Source: Nitrosomonas sp.
GTDB taxonomy: Bacteria > Pseudomonadota > Gammaproteobacteria > Burkholderiales > Nitrosomonadaceae
DNA length: 55,563 bases
Direction of reading: 5' to 3'
Assembly: GCA_017994575.1 (NCBI GenBank)
Contig: JAGOKN010000006.1
Coordinates: forward strand, 1 to 55,563
In this document: in pieces, positions 1 to 10,311 of the stretch
How positions within the stretch are numbered: position 1 is the first letter of the stretch
Layout of the letters: every line of letters begins with the position of its first letter
Program-made: the position numbers and the translations under genes
The notes under the pieces: generated by a model
Told to the model about the DNA's origin: nothing
The model's input: only the letters and a program-made list of their open reading frames with translations
The model's database searches: none

Positions 1-233
1 TGGCAATCCATTCGGATTATCGTGACTTGGGACACGGCAATCGTTTGCTCAAACATATCGAAAGCAAAACCATTGCCCAAGGCATCCATAAATTATTTGT
101 GCTTACAACGCACGCCACCCATTGGTTTATTGAACACGGCTTTACCGAAGCCACCCCTGCTGAATTACCCAAAGCCAAACAGAATTTATACAATTATCAA
201 CGCCGCTCGAAGGTATTGATCAAACACTTGTGA
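1..233 (+). CDS. argA: N-acetylglutamate synthase ArgA, C-terminal end (partial)
   Basis: Only the last 77 residues are inside the window; the frame is already open at the first base. The visible part is the C-terminal GNAT acetyltransferase half of amino-acid N-acetyltransferase, which makes N-acetylglutamate from acetyl-CoA and glutamate as the first step of arginine synthesis. The sequence shows the acetyl-CoA-binding turn (DLGHGNRLL, the usual Q/RxxGxG/A region), then LFVLTTHATHWF and the closing LYNYQRRSKV stretch, all of which I associate with ArgA. The amino-acid-kinase-like N-terminal half would lie to the left. It sits directly before the yggX-like gene on the same strand. Confidence 0.85.
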   Translation, partial: AIHSDYRDLGHGNRLLKHIESKTIAQGIHKLFVLTTHATHWFIEHGFTEATPAELPKAKQNLYNYQRRSKVLIKHL

Positions 234-343
234 TTCAACCGGAGTCATTTAAATTCACAGCAATGGTTTACTGATTGCGGTGAACCTTTCATAATGTCGG
301 CTTTTTCTTACCGATTATCTTTATTGACTGATCTGGAGCACAA

Positions 344-616
344 ATGGCAAGAATGGTGAAATGTATTAAATTGGGTCGCGAAGCCGAAGGCCTGGATTTT
401 CAAACTTATCCCGGCGAATTGGGCAAACGTATCTTTGAAAATGTCTCCAAAGAGGCCTGGCATCAATGGATCGAACACCAAACCATGCTGGTCAACGAGA
501 ATCGCTTAAATCTTTCAGATATCAAGGCGCGCAAATATCTGGCTGAACAACTGGAAGCGCATTTTTTTGGGGCGGGGGCGGAGAAACCGGTGGGTTATGT
601 TCCTCCTGAGAATTAA
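344..616 (+). CDS. yggX: Fe(2+)-trafficking / oxidative damage protection protein YggX
   Basis: A 90-residue protein of normal family length. It keeps the YggX hallmarks: an early Cys (MVKCIKLG), the EGLDF segment, [17 protein letters not shown] and [12 protein letters not shown]. Family members are small cytoplasmic proteins linked to iron supply and protection of iron-sulphur clusters from oxidative damage; the biochemical mechanism remains debated. The ATG at 344 follows a GGAG (334-337) and gives the expected N-terminus. It lies 110 bp downstream of argA on the same strand, a neighbourhood I recall from other betaproteobacteria. Confidence 0.92.
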   Translation: MARMVKCIKLGREAEGLDFQTYPGELGKRIFENVSKEAWHQWIEHQTMLVNENRLNLSDIKARKYLAEQLEAHFFGAGAEKPVGYVPPEN

Positions 617-710
617 CCTTAATTTTTGACAGGATACCTAAACAGGTTAAGGGGCGAACTTTAATCCGTCTCAAAGAGCGAAGCGAACGATCTGAACTGC
701 TAATTAGGTA

Positions 711-1351
711 CTATTGCCATGTATCTATACGTCTAAATTTCTTTTCTTCATCAAAATATTTAGAATCTTCAATTAACTCTGACGTTTCGCTTGAAGGAGT
801 GTATTTATATGATGCGACAACATCCGCGACACGATAATCCCCGGGAATTCCGCCTTTTTCATATGCCTCTAATTTTTTCTTTAATTCCTCAGGTGCATTT
901 GTATCTTGAATGACAGCATTAACAACTTTTTTCACGTGATCTTCGCGGTAGGTGTTATAGAAAAACTCCGTTGTTTTATCTATTTGATCCTTTGAAACAC
1001 CAAGATCATGAAGGCTATCTTCTATTTCTTTTATTTGCTCGTAGCGATACTTTAGTGGAATATACTGTAACCTCCGATGGTGCATTGTAACCTCAGTTAC
1101 AATTGGCTCAGAAAGTTTTACCGCAACAAGTTGCAGTTTTTCTATTGTTGCATAGGCTTCATTTACAGCATCTCTTAACTCAGCTTCAAATCCTGCTCCT
1201 TTGAATTTCTTAATTTTTCAATGTATGCAAATGCCAGAATTAAGCATCCCGCAAGAATTGATGCAGTCATTTGGCTAACCTTATCCATAGCGCCAAATAC
1301 CACAGGCACAATGAAAATATACAACCATGCAAGAAATCTTATAGTTCTCAT
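711..1351 (-). pseudogene. frame-broken small membrane protein gene (unknown function)
   Basis: Two overlapping minus-strand frames look like one gene. The first (1351 to 1175, 58 aa, ATG preceded by GGAGAA) encodes two hydrophobic stretches (residues 5-21 and 33-46) and then a charged linker. The second frame is open from 1217 to the stop at 711 (168 codons) but has no ATG until 1085, although the 44 residues before that Met look like protein. Moving from the first frame to the second needs a -1 shift (or one extra base) in the shared window 1175-1217, which contains A-runs. The joined product would be about 210 residues: two membrane helices followed by a charged, helical cytoplasmic part. 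Alternatives are a sequencing or assembly indel, true decay, or programmed frameshifting. I do not recognise the family. Confidence 0.5.
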
Positions 1352-1410
1352 AGATTCAGCATTTCTCCGATGTTTTATGGATGCTTAACTAGATTGGGTT
1401 CTCGAAATGA

Positions 1411-1569
1411 CACAATAGCTTACGTCAAACTGTCATCATAGCAAATCAATTGAGATCCGCAAAACAGGATGAGTCAGCCGATAGAGAAAGACTAAAAATG
1501 TACTCTGAATTGAGTTCTGGCGATGCGAATCGGAACGCAAAACTTAGGGAAAACTACAGAATTTTTTAA
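1411..1569 (+). other. possible coding remnant upstream of the hairpin
   Basis: A 52-codon open frame on the plus strand has a composition rich in Ser, Asp, Arg, Lys and Asn and looks protein-like, but has no ATG until 1498; a TTG at 1450 would give 39 residues. It ends 4 bases before the 1574-1620 hairpin. It may be the tail of a lost gene or noise. I recognise no family. Confidence 0.2.
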
Positions 1570-1573
1570 ATTT

Positions 1574-1620
1574 TAAGCCTATGATAGATTGTGCAAACGT
1601 CACAACCCATCATAGGCTTA
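1574..1620. repeat. long nearly perfect hairpin downstream of fba
   Basis: TAAGCCTATGAT at 1574-1585 is matched by its exact reverse complement at 1609-1620. Inside these arms TTGTG and CACAA form a second stem, so the 47 bases fold into one hairpin with a small symmetric internal loop. It lies 21 bases after the fba stop. Neither strand has a proper T-tract after it, so it is not a textbook intrinsic terminator. It may still end or protect the fba transcript. Confidence 0.6.
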
Positions 1621-1641
1621 TTGAATACTACTCGTTCTGAC

Positions 1642-2706
1642 TTACTTAATAATCGCGTTTAACTCGCCTTTAGCATAGCGATTCGCCATACTTTCCAGCG
1701 AAATCGGTTTGATTTTACCAGCCTGTCCGGCACAACCAAATGCTTCAAAGCGGGCCTTACAAATGTCTTTAGCTGCTGCGGTGGCTTCTTTCAGGAATTT
1801 GCGTGGATCAAAGTTGCTTTTATCCTTTTCCAGACTACGACGAATCGCGCCGGTCATGGCTAAACGGATATCGGTATCGATATTCACTTTGCGCACGCCA
1901 TATTTGATGCCTTGTTGGATCTCTTCCACTGGCACGCCATAGGTTTCTTTGATATCACCACCATATTGACGAATGATTTCCAGCCATTCTTGCGGCACCG
2001 AACTGGAACCGTGCATCACCAGATGGGTGTTCGGAATACGTTGGTGGATTTCTTTGATGCGTTGAATAGCCAGAATGTCGCCAGTTGGCTTACGGGTAAA
2101 TTTGTAAGCGCCGTGAGAGGTTCCAATGGCAATCGCCAACGCATCCACGCCGGTTTTGCGCACAAAATCGGCAGCCTCTTCCGGATCGGTCAACAGTTGA
2201 TCGTGCGATAACACACCTTCTGCACCATGTCCGTCTTCCGCCTCTCCCATACCGGATTCCAATGAACCCAGGCAACCTAATTCCCCTTCAACGGAAACAC
2301 CCACTGAATGAGCGATATTTACCACTTCAGCAGTGATATCAACATTGTATTGGTAGGTAGATGGTGTTTTAGCGTCGGCTTGCAAGGAACCATCCATCAT
2401 GACACTCGAGAAACCACTGCGAATTGCATTGACACACACGGATGGCGATGCGCCATGATCTTGATGCATTACGATGGGTATATGCGGATAGGCTTCAACG
2501 GCTGCCTCAATTAAGTGACGTAAAAATGCTTCACCGGCATATTTTCTCGCGCCTGCTGAACCCTGCATAATGACCGGGCTATTACACTCATCAGCCGCCT
2601 GCATGATCGCCTGGATTTGTTCCAGATTGTTAACGTTAAAAGCAGGCAAGCCATAGCCATTTTCTGCCGCGTGATCGAGTAGTTGTCTTAATGATACGAG
2701 TGCCAT
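1642..2706 (-). CDS. fba: class II fructose-bisphosphate aldolase
   Basis: The 354-residue product is the Zn-dependent class II aldolase that interconverts fructose-1,6-bisphosphate with glyceraldehyde-3-P and dihydroxyacetone-P; in autotrophs it also forms sedoheptulose-1,7-bisphosphate (CbbA role). HQDHG at residues 81-85 carries the catalytic Asp and a Zn ligand. The acidic [12 protein letters not shown] region, the later MHGSSS metal/substrate motif and KVNIDTD phosphate-binding segment are intact. The length fits the Calvin-type subgroup. The ATG is preceded by AAGGAG. It is the last gene of tkt-gap-pgk-pyk-fba and is followed by a large hairpin. Confidence 0.95.
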   Translation of the reverse strand: MALVSLRQLLDHAAENGYGLPAFNVNNLEQIQAIMQAADECNSPVIMQGSAGARKYAGEAFLRHLIEAAVEAYPHIPIVMHQDHGASPSVCVNAIRSGFSSVMMDGSLQADAKTPSTYQYNVDITAEVVNIAHSVGVSVEGELGCLGSLESGMGEAEDGHGAEGVLSHDQLLTDPEEAADFVRKTGVDALAIAIGTSHGAYKFTRKPTGDILAIQRIKEIHQRIPNTHLVMHGSSSVPQEWLEIIRQYGGDIKETYGVPVEEIQQGIKYGVRKVNIDTDIRLAMTGAIRRSLEKDKSNFDPRKFLKEATAAAKDICKARFEAFGCAGQAGKIKPISLESMANRYAKGELNAIIK

Positions 2707-2833
2707 TTAATTCTCCTTCAAAAAATTATCTGAATATGATCCTGATTTAATACAAACGCTTGTTCTTTTAAAATCTTTGATTCTTTTCACCGTTGCTATC
2801 GTTATTCCTGATCGGCATTGCATGCCGGTCAAC

Positions 2834-4285
2834 TTACGTGGCATCCACACCTTGTCTTAATTTCCATTCGCCGACTTTGATAATCTTCATCGTATTGGTG
2901 CCGCCTGACTTACCGACCGGTTCGCCGATCGTCATCACCATAATATCACCATTACGCACGACGCCACGTTTGAGTAGCTCATCTTCAGCAAGATTTAGAA
3001 TAATCTCAGGATCGTTGAGCCCTTCTCCAAACTCCACCGGATAAACACCTCTGAAAAGTGTCACTTTACTTCGGGTTTCTGCATTTGGACTCAATGCAAA
3101 AATAGGCACTTTAGAGCTTCTGCGTGACATCAGCAATGCAGTCACGCCGCTTTGCGTCAATGCCGCAATTGCGCGTATCTGCAAGCCGCTGGCAGTAAAC
3201 ATGGTTGCGCGAGCAATGGCTTCTTCAATCGTGGCAGGGCTTGTGTTGGCCATACGCTTATCATGATTGACCAAATATTCCTTCTCAGCTTCCAGACAAA
3301 CCCTAGCCATGGCTTCTACGGCTTCAACCGGATATTCACCTGCTGCCGACTCTGCTGATAACATGACAGCATCCGTGCCATCCAATACCGCGTTGGCTAC
3401 ATCAGATACCTCAGCACGCGTCGGAATGGGATTGGTGATCATGGATTCCATCATTTGCGTCGCGGTAACCACTAATTTGTTATTAGCTCTTGCTGCTCGA
3501 ATCATCTTTTTTTGTAGCGCTGGAACAGCGGCATCTCCCACTTCAACGGCCAAATCACCGCGCGCCACCATGATGGCATCTGAAGCATCGACGATATCAT
3601 CCAATGCAAGGATGGCTTCAGAACGCTCAATCTTAGCCATGATCATACTTTTACCACCAGCCTCAAGCATTAATTGACGAGCTTGCCGAATGTCATCGCC
3701 GGAGCGTACAAATGAAACAGCCAGATAATCGGCATTAAATGCTGCGGCTGTTTTAATATCTTCCATATCCTTAGCGGTCAGCGCAGGCGCACCCAATCCA
3801 CCGCCTTTGCGATTAATGCCTTTATTATTCGACAGCACGCCACCTTGCTCAACCACGCAAAATACTTGATGCCTTCGAACCATGGATACGCCGAGCACTA
3901 TGCGACCATCGTCCAACATCAACGTAGCACCTGTCTCCAGATCATTAGGCAGCTCTTTGTAATCTAATCCGACTCTTTCCTGATTTCCCAGTTCACAGTG
4001 CGAATCCAGAATAAATTTATCACCTACTTCAAGCCTGATTTTACCGTGCTCAAACTTACCAATACGTATTTTTGGTCCCTGCAAGTCGGCCAAGACTCCG
4101 ACGGTATGACCCAATCCACGCGCCAAAGAACGTGTCATCTCAGCATACTCAATATGTTGTTCGCGCGTACCATGAGAGAAGTTAATTCGAACAACATCAA
4201 CTCCAGCTTGAATCATGCGCTCCAGTACTTTTGGGTTACCACATGCAGGACCTAGTGTTGCTACAATTTTTGTTCTTCGAATCAT
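2834..4285 (-). CDS. pyk: pyruvate kinase
   Basis: The 483-residue product transfers phosphate from phosphoenolpyruvate to ADP. Visible marks are the N-terminal RRTKIVATLGPA, the active-site segment IMAKIERSEAI with the catalytic lysine, ARGDLAVE, and the ATQMMESM...PTRAEVSDVANA stretch leading to DGTDAVMLS. The C-terminal domain is complete. It starts 21 bases after the pgk stop. Pyruvate kinase inside a Calvin-cycle-type block suggests that fixed carbon is drawn towards pyruvate from the same transcript. Confidence 0.95.
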   Translation of the reverse strand: MIRRTKIVATLGPACGNPKVLERMIQAGVDVVRINFSHGTREQHIEYAEMTRSLARGLGHTVGVLADLQGPKIRIGKFEHGKIRLEVGDKFILDSHCELGNQERVGLDYKELPNDLETGATLMLDDGRIVLGVSMVRRHQVFCVVEQGGVLSNNKGINRKGGGLGAPALTAKDMEDIKTAAAFNADYLAVSFVRSGDDIRQARQLMLEAGGKSMIMAKIERSEAILALDDIVDASDAIMVARGDLAVEVGDAAVPALQKKMIRAARANNKLVVTATQMMESMITNPIPTRAEVSDVANAVLDGTDAVMLSAESAAGEYPVEAVEAMARVCLEAEKEYLVNHDKRMANTSPATIEEAIARATMFTASGLQIRAIAALTQSGVTALLMSRRSSKVPIFALSPNAETRSKVTLFRGVYPVEFGEGLNDPEIILNLAEDELLKRGVVRNGDIMVMTIGEPVGKSGGTNTMKIIKVGEWKLRQGVDAT

Positions 4286-4306
4286 TGTCTTCTTTATTCT
4301 TTACGA

Positions 4307-5485
4307 TTAATTGGCGCGCGTTTCTAATATTTCAACAGCTGGTAATTTTTTCCCCTCTAAGAATTCCAGGAATGCACCACCTGCGGTTGATATATAAGAT
4401 ACTTTGTCATAAATATCATATTTCTGAATGGCAGCAATGGTATCGCCGCCACCTGCCAGCGTGAAGGCGCTAGTTTCTGCGATTGCTCTGGCAATTTTCT
4501 CCGTTCCGGCGCCAAATTGATCGAACTCAAACACACCTACCGGTCCATTCCAGACTACTGTTCCTGCTCGCATAATAATGTCAACCAGTTCTTGCGCGCT
4601 TTTAGGACCGATATCAAAAATCATTTCGTCATCATTCACATCACCTGCATCTTTTAGTACAGCAGGTTCATTCGCATCGAATTTTTTCCCTACCACAACA
4701 TCAACTGCAATAGGAATTGATGCATTACGCTTCGCCATTTTATCCATAAGCGCTTTAGCAGTGGGTACCAAATCATCTTCACACAGTGATTTACCTACAT
4801 TTTTACCCGTTGCTTTCAGGAAAGTATTGGCAATACCGCCACCTACCACGAGTTGATCGACTTTTTCAGATAGAGATTCGAGCACTGTTAGCTTGGTTGA
4901 AACTTTGGAGCCACCCACAATAGCCACCATCGGCCGTGCCGGATTGAGCAATGCTTTGGTCAATGCTTCTAATTCTTCAGTTAACAAAATCCCCGCACAT
5001 GCCACCGGCGCATACTTGGCAATACCATGCGTTGATGCTTCTGCACGATGCGCAGTACCAAAAGCATCCATCACGAAGACATCGCACAATTTTGCATATT
5101 TTTGCGCAGTTTCTTCTGAATTTTTCTTTTCACCCTTGTTTATACGGCAATTTTCCAACACAACCAATTCACCATCGGCTATCTCAAGACCGCCCTCCAC
5201 CCAATCTTTAATTAAGCGCACTGGTTTATTCAGACGCTCCGCTATATTATCGGCTACAGGTTTGAGTGAATTTTCTTCAGTCCATAGTCCTTCTTCAGGA
5301 CGCCCCAGATGCGAAGTCACCATCACCTTAGCACCTTGTTTGAGACAGTGATTAATGGTCGCCATTGAGGCAGTAATGCGCGCATCGGATGTCACTTTGC
5401 CATCTTTCACAGGCACATTCAGATCAGCGCGTATAAATACACGTTTACCCTTGAGATCAAGGTCAACAAGTTTAATAACAGACAC
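4307..5485 (-). CDS. pgk: phosphoglycerate kinase
   Basis: The 392-residue product interconverts 3-phosphoglycerate and 1,3-bisphosphoglycerate with ATP/ADP. The signature RADLNVP is at residues 19-25, SHLGRP and the C-terminal GPVGVFE and GGGDTIAAI nucleotide-binding segments are present, and the length is normal. The start codon is GTG (5483-5485) with GGAG about 9 bases upstream; it gives the usual N-terminus, and no better ATG exists. It follows gap after 142 bases that contain a small hairpin. Confidence 0.95.
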   Translation of the reverse strand: MSVIKLVDLDLKGKRVFIRADLNVPVKDGKVTSDARITASMATINHCLKQGAKVMVTSHLGRPEEGLWTEENSLKPVADNIAERLNKPVRLIKDWVEGGLEIADGELVVLENCRINKGEKKNSEETAQKYAKLCDVFVMDAFGTAHRAEASTHGIAKYAPVACAGILLTEELEALTKALLNPARPMVAIVGGSKVSTKLTVLESLSEKVDQLVVGGGIANTFLKATGKNVGKSLCEDDLVPTAKALMDKMAKRNASIPIAVDVVVGKKFDANEPAVLKDAGDVNDDEMIFDIGPKSAQELVDIIMRAGTVVWNGPVGVFEFDQFGAGTEKIARAIAETSAFTLAGGGDTIAAIQKYDIYDKVSYISTAGGAFLEFLEGKKLPAVEILETRAN

Positions 5486-5518
5486 GGCAAGCTCCAGAAT
5501 TGTCTTAAAGAAAAGTAT

Positions 5519-5541
5519 AAAGGATAGCCAAGCTACCCTTT
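5519..5541 (-). other. hairpin between gap and pgk
   Basis: On the minus-strand RNA, AAAGGGUAGC pairs with GCUAUCCUUU across a 3-base loop, with one G-U pair. The sequence after it (ATACTTTTCTTT) is only moderately T-rich. It could be a weak attenuator or an mRNA-stabilising stem that sets different gap and pgk levels. Confidence 0.4.
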
Positions 5542-5627
5542 ATATATTAACTAATTGAATATCAAAGTTGAGATAGCAATCAAAGTTTTATTGTTGCACT
5601 TTCAATTGCATATCCTCTAACACATTA

Positions 5628-6653
<1,026 letters not shown>

Positions 6654-6700
6654 TTAATTTATGGGTAATAAATGATCACCCACAACTGCTTACATAAAAA

Positions 6701-8716
6701 TTAGAGAATTCCTTTTACCGTCTTAACCACATTCTCAACAGTAAAACCAAAATGTTTAAATAACACATCCGCGGGCGCCGATTCACCAAAGGTATCCATT
6801 CCCACTACAGCGCCATCCAAGCCTACGTACTTGCGCCAGAAATCTGTCACGCCTGCTTCAATAGCGACTCGGTTGATACCTTTTGGCAAGACAGCCTCTT
6901 TATAGGATGGTTCCTGACGATCAAATATATTGGTACAAGGCATGGAAACAACGCGCACATGAATACCTTCATCTGCTAACGTTTTTTGCGCACTTATTGC
7001 CAATCCAACTTCCGAACCTGTTGCAATCAAAATGGCTTGCGGCTTTCCATTTCCTGCTTCGGACAATACATAACCACCCTTGTCAATAAGTTTGATCGTG
7101 GCAGCATCTCGCTTCTGGAAAGGCAAGTTCTGACGACTGAATATTAATATTGAGGGACCATCTTTACGTTCGATGGCGCGCGCCCAAGAAACCGTTGATT
7201 CCACCGTATCACAAGGACGCCATACATCCATATTAGGGATATAACGCAATGTTGACGTTTGCTCTACCGGCTGATGGGTCGGTCCGTCTTCACCCAAGCC
7301 GATCGAATCATGAGTAAATACAAATATATTGCGAATTTTCATCAATGCCGCCATACGTAATGCATTGCGAGCATATTCCGAAAACATCAAAAATGTTGCG
7401 CCATAAGGAATCAATCCACCATGCAGTGACAATCCATTCATCATGGCACTCATACCAAATTCACGCACGCCATAATAAACATAATTACCACCTGTCTGCT
7501 GACTAATTCCTTTCGAACCTGACCATATAGTCAAATTGGATCCAGCCAGATCAGCAGAACCACCGAGCAGCTCTGGTAAGACGGGTGCCAAACCTTCAAT
7601 TGCATTTTGAGAAGCTTTACGACTGGCGATCGTTTCTGCCTTGGCATTGACTTGATTGATCACGCTATCGACATGACTCTGCCAATTGGCAGGCAACTCC
7701 CTTGCCATACGGCGATTAAATTCAGCCGCTTCGGTTGGATACCTTTCTGCATATTCGGCAAACTTTTGATTCCATTCGGTTTCAAGTTTTTGACCTTTTG
7801 CTCTTGCATCCCAAGCACTATAGACCTCCTGGGGAATCTCAAAAGGTGGGTGGTGCCATCCAATGTGCGGACGGGCCGCCGCAATTTCCGCATCACCTAA
7901 TGCAGCGCCGTGTACTGAATGAGTATTCGCCATATTAGGCGAACCCAATCCGATGACCGTTTTGCAACAAATCATTGATGGTTTATTATTGACTTTCTTG
8001 GCAGCTTCAATCGCTGCTTCGATTGCAATCGGGTCATGTCCATTGACATTAGGAACTACATGCCATCCATAGGATTCGAACCGCTTTGGCGTATCGTCCG
8101 TAAACCAACCTTCCACATGACCATCGATAGAAATACCGTTATCATCGTAAAAACAAATCAGTTTGCCTAAGCCTAATGTGCCGGCCAAGGAACAAGCTTC
8201 ATGAGAAATCCCTTCCATCAAACAGCCGTCACCCAGAAAAACATAAGTATGATGATCAACAATGTTGTAACCTGGACGGTTAAATTCAGCGGCCAGCACT
8301 TTTTCAGCTAATGCCATGCCAACTGCATTGGTAATGCCCTGGCCCAGTGGGCCTGTCGTGGTTTCTACACCAGGTGTATAGCCGTACTCAGGATGTCCCG
8401 GTGTTTTGGAATGAAACTGACGAAATTTCTTGATTTCTTCCATTGGCAAGTCATAACCTGTCAAGTGCAACAATGCATAGATCAACATGGATCCATGACC
8501 ATTGGACAGGATAAACCGATCACGATCAACCCATTCCGGATTGCTAGGATTATGACGCAGGTGATGAATCCACAAAACTTCAGCAATTTCGGCCATACCC
8601 ATAGGCATACCGGGGTGGCCAGAATTGGCTTTTTGTACAGCATCCATTGCCAATGCTCGAATCGCACTGGTCAAATCTTTAAACACCGGCGCATCAAAAT
8701 CCTTAAATGTACCCAT
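6701..8716 (-). CDS. tkt: transketolase
   Basis: The product is a 671-residue thiamine-diphosphate enzyme moving two-carbon units between ketoses and aldoses in the Calvin and pentose-phosphate cycles. The ATG at 8716 is chosen over the in-frame upstream start at 8800 because AAGGGGG precedes it at good spacing and it gives the usual N-terminus. HPG is at residues 34-36; the ThDP motif starts GDG at 162-164 and ends near DDN 191-193. The central [13 protein letters not shown] segment with the catalytic Glu/His is present. It is the first gene of the carbon block, behind a clear promoter-like sequence. Confidence 0.95.
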   Translation of the reverse strand: MGTFKDFDAPVFKDLTSAIRALAMDAVQKANSGHPGMPMGMAEIAEVLWIHHLRHNPSNPEWVDRDRFILSNGHGSMLIYALLHLTGYDLPMEEIKKFRQFHSKTPGHPEYGYTPGVETTTGPLGQGITNAVGMALAEKVLAAEFNRPGYNIVDHHTYVFLGDGCLMEGISHEACSLAGTLGLGKLICFYDDNGISIDGHVEGWFTDDTPKRFESYGWHVVPNVNGHDPIAIEAAIEAAKKVNNKPSMICCKTVIGLGSPNMANTHSVHGAALGDAEIAAARPHIGWHHPPFEIPQEVYSAWDARAKGQKLETEWNQKFAEYAERYPTEAAEFNRRMARELPANWQSHVDSVINQVNAKAETIASRKASQNAIEGLAPVLPELLGGSADLAGSNLTIWSGSKGISQQTGGNYVYYGVREFGMSAMMNGLSLHGGLIPYGATFLMFSEYARNALRMAALMKIRNIFVFTHDSIGLGEDGPTHQPVEQTSTLRYIPNMDVWRPCDTVESTVSWARAIERKDGPSILIFSRQNLPFQKRDAATIKLIDKGGYVLSEAGNGKPQAILIATGSEVGLAISAQKTLADEGIHVRVVSMPCTNIFDRQEPSYKEAVLPKGINRVAIEAGVTDFWRKYVGLDGAVVGMDTFGESAPADVLFKHFGFTVENVVKTVKGIL

Positions 8717-8761
8717 CGATACTAACCCCCTTGAATTTTCAACAAATAGAAACGACCGAAC

Positions 8762-8781
8762 TGCATATTTAAGAATATGCA
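8762..8781. promoter_or_regulatory. palindrome between tkt promoter and start codon
   Basis: TGCATAT and ATATGCA form a perfect 7-bp inverted repeat around the 6-base TTAAGA. It sits 46-65 bases upstream of the tkt ATG, about 11-30 bases downstream of the predicted transcription start. This is a common position for a repressor operator. It could instead form an RNA stem in the leader. Confidence 0.4.
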
Positions 8782-8798
8782 TCGGAAGCAAAATTAGC

Positions 8799-8827
8799 AT
8801 TATCCCTTAAGATAGAGGATACGACAA
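8799..8827 (-). promoter_or_regulatory. sigma-70-type promoter for the tkt-gap-pgk-pyk-fba block
   Basis: On the minus strand, TTGTCG (8827-8822) and GATAAT (8804-8799) are separated by exactly 17 bases, matching the -35 and -10 consensus at 4/6 and 5/6. Transcription would begin near 8792, giving a leader of about 75 bases. This is the best promoter match I found in front of the carbon block. Confidence 0.5.
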
Positions 8828-8879
8828 CTGCATTTTGCGCATAAAACCAATCCAGTAGCAGCAAATTTCCCTTGCAGAA

Positions 8880-10145
8880 TCAGTTTCCTCGCAATTTAAT
8901 TCCCAGCAATTTAATTTTGCGATACAGATGAGTGCGCTCAAGCCCGGCTCGATCAGCGACACGGGTCATATTGCCATTTTCTTGGTCTATTAATCTTTCA
9001 AAGTAAGTCTTCTCAAATAAATCACGCGCTTCACGCAATGAAAGATCAAGAGGGATTTCCGGAGCAACTGAAGATGAAGCGGATTCTGGAAAAACCATTG
9101 CCTGTTGAACAGCCTCAACCGAAATCTCATCCCCAGCACAAGTCAAAGCCAGCGAATGCACAACCCCAGTAAGCTGTGTAAGATTGCCTGGCCAGTCATA
9201 ATTGCGCAAACAATTCAGAGCAGCAGTACTAAAATGGATTGTTGACGCGGCCTCACCTGATTCGACAAAGCGCGACAAAATTTGATTGGCCAACTCAGGA
9301 ATATCCTCCCGATGCGCCCTCAATGCCGGAATACCAATACTCAGACTACTTAACACCTCAAATAATTTGGGATGGTAAGCGCCTTGCGCCGTCAATTCCG
9401 CCAATGGCTGAGATGTTGCACACACCAATCGGACATTATATTTCTCCAACTTACTCAATACCAATAACAAGCCTTTTTGCGCTAACTTACTGATCTCACC
9501 AACATCTTTCAAAAACAATACTCCGTCACGCGCAAGCTCCAATAAATCCAGCGGCGATTCGGCTAATGACGTCAGTGTTTCAGGTTCTACCCAAGGAGTA
9601 TTAGGGCGATGCATAAATTTTGCGCATATCTCCACCCCAACGCCCGGCTCTCCCATTAGCAGCAAAGGCGTTTTGAGATTTGCAACTTGCTCCAATCGTT
9701 TTCTAAGATCGGCAATCAGAGGGCCTTTACCCAAACTGGCCAGAGAAAGGAGTGCTGTGTGTTGTTTGCTTTGCCCTCCTCGCAAAGCCTTACTAACGGT
9801 ACTGAGCAGCTTCTGCAAAGGTATCGGTTTTTCCAGATATCCAAATGCACCAATACGCGTCGCCTCAACCGCAGTATCAATCGTGCCATGTCCGGACATC
9901 ATAATGACCGGCATCGTCAACATACCGCTGCTGGCCCAATCTTTCAACAAGGTAATTCCATCGGTGTCAGGCATCCAAATATCCAACAACACAAGATCCG
10001 GACGCGTTTGGCTCCGCCAAACACGAGCCTGTTCAGCATTTTCTGCTAGTGCCACACGATATCCTTCATCACGCAAAATTTCAGACAACAATTCGCGTAT
10101 GCCAATTTCGTCATCAACAACAAGTATCGTATTGTTTGTTATCAT
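8880..10145 (-). CDS. ntrX: NtrX-type response regulator with degenerate AAA+ domain
   Basis: 421 residues. Receiver domain 6-120 with acidic DD at 11-12, phospho-acceptor Asp55 and Lys106 (FGYLEKP) intact. The central region is recognisable as an NtrC-family AAA+ domain but lacks its working parts. The Walker A lysine is replaced (GEPGVGVE, residues 165-172), the Walker B acidic pair reads KD (213-214), and no GAFTGA loop is visible. A Fis-type helix-turn-helix closes the protein (TRVADRAGLERTHLYRKI). It should therefore bind DNA when phosphorylated but not activate sigma-54 polymerase by ATP hydrolysis. It follows ntrY after 166 bases. Partner assignment is from gene order. Confidence 0.85.
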   Translation of the reverse strand: MITNNTILVVDDEIGIRELLSEILRDEGYRVALAENAEQARVWRSQTRPDLVLLDIWMPDTDGITLLKDWASSGMLTMPVIMMSGHGTIDTAVEATRIGAFGYLEKPIPLQKLLSTVSKALRGGQSKQHTALLSLASLGKGPLIADLRKRLEQVANLKTPLLLMGEPGVGVEICAKFMHRPNTPWVEPETLTSLAESPLDLLELARDGVLFLKDVGEISKLAQKGLLLVLSKLEKYNVRLVCATSQPLAELTAQGAYHPKLFEVLSSLSIGIPALRAHREDIPELANQILSRFVESGEAASTIHFSTAALNCLRNYDWPGNLTQLTGVVHSLALTCAGDEISVEAVQQAMVFPESASSSVAPEIPLDLSLREARDLFEKTYFERLIDQENGNMTRVADRAGLERTHLYRKIKLLGIKLRGN

Positions 10146-10311
10146 CTAAGGTGTTCTCCGCCTCTTTACCGCCAAAATCTAATCAGCTTATTCACAACTG
10201 TCATTTTTTTGAATCATCCGTTCATTCAACATGCATCCAATCTATTGATAGATGTCGAGTATGAATAATTTTACCCATCTTCTCTGCAATCGCCCATTCA
10301 ATCATTTAATT

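Noticed and set aside
6701-8800. Longer transketolase start at 8800
   Set aside because: The extra 28 residues are not family-like, would span the palindrome and much of the leader, and the ATG at 8716 has a much better ribosome-binding site.
8880-10145. Annotation of NtrX as an active sigma-54 activator
   Set aside because: Walker A lysine, Walker B acids and GAFTGA are all absent.
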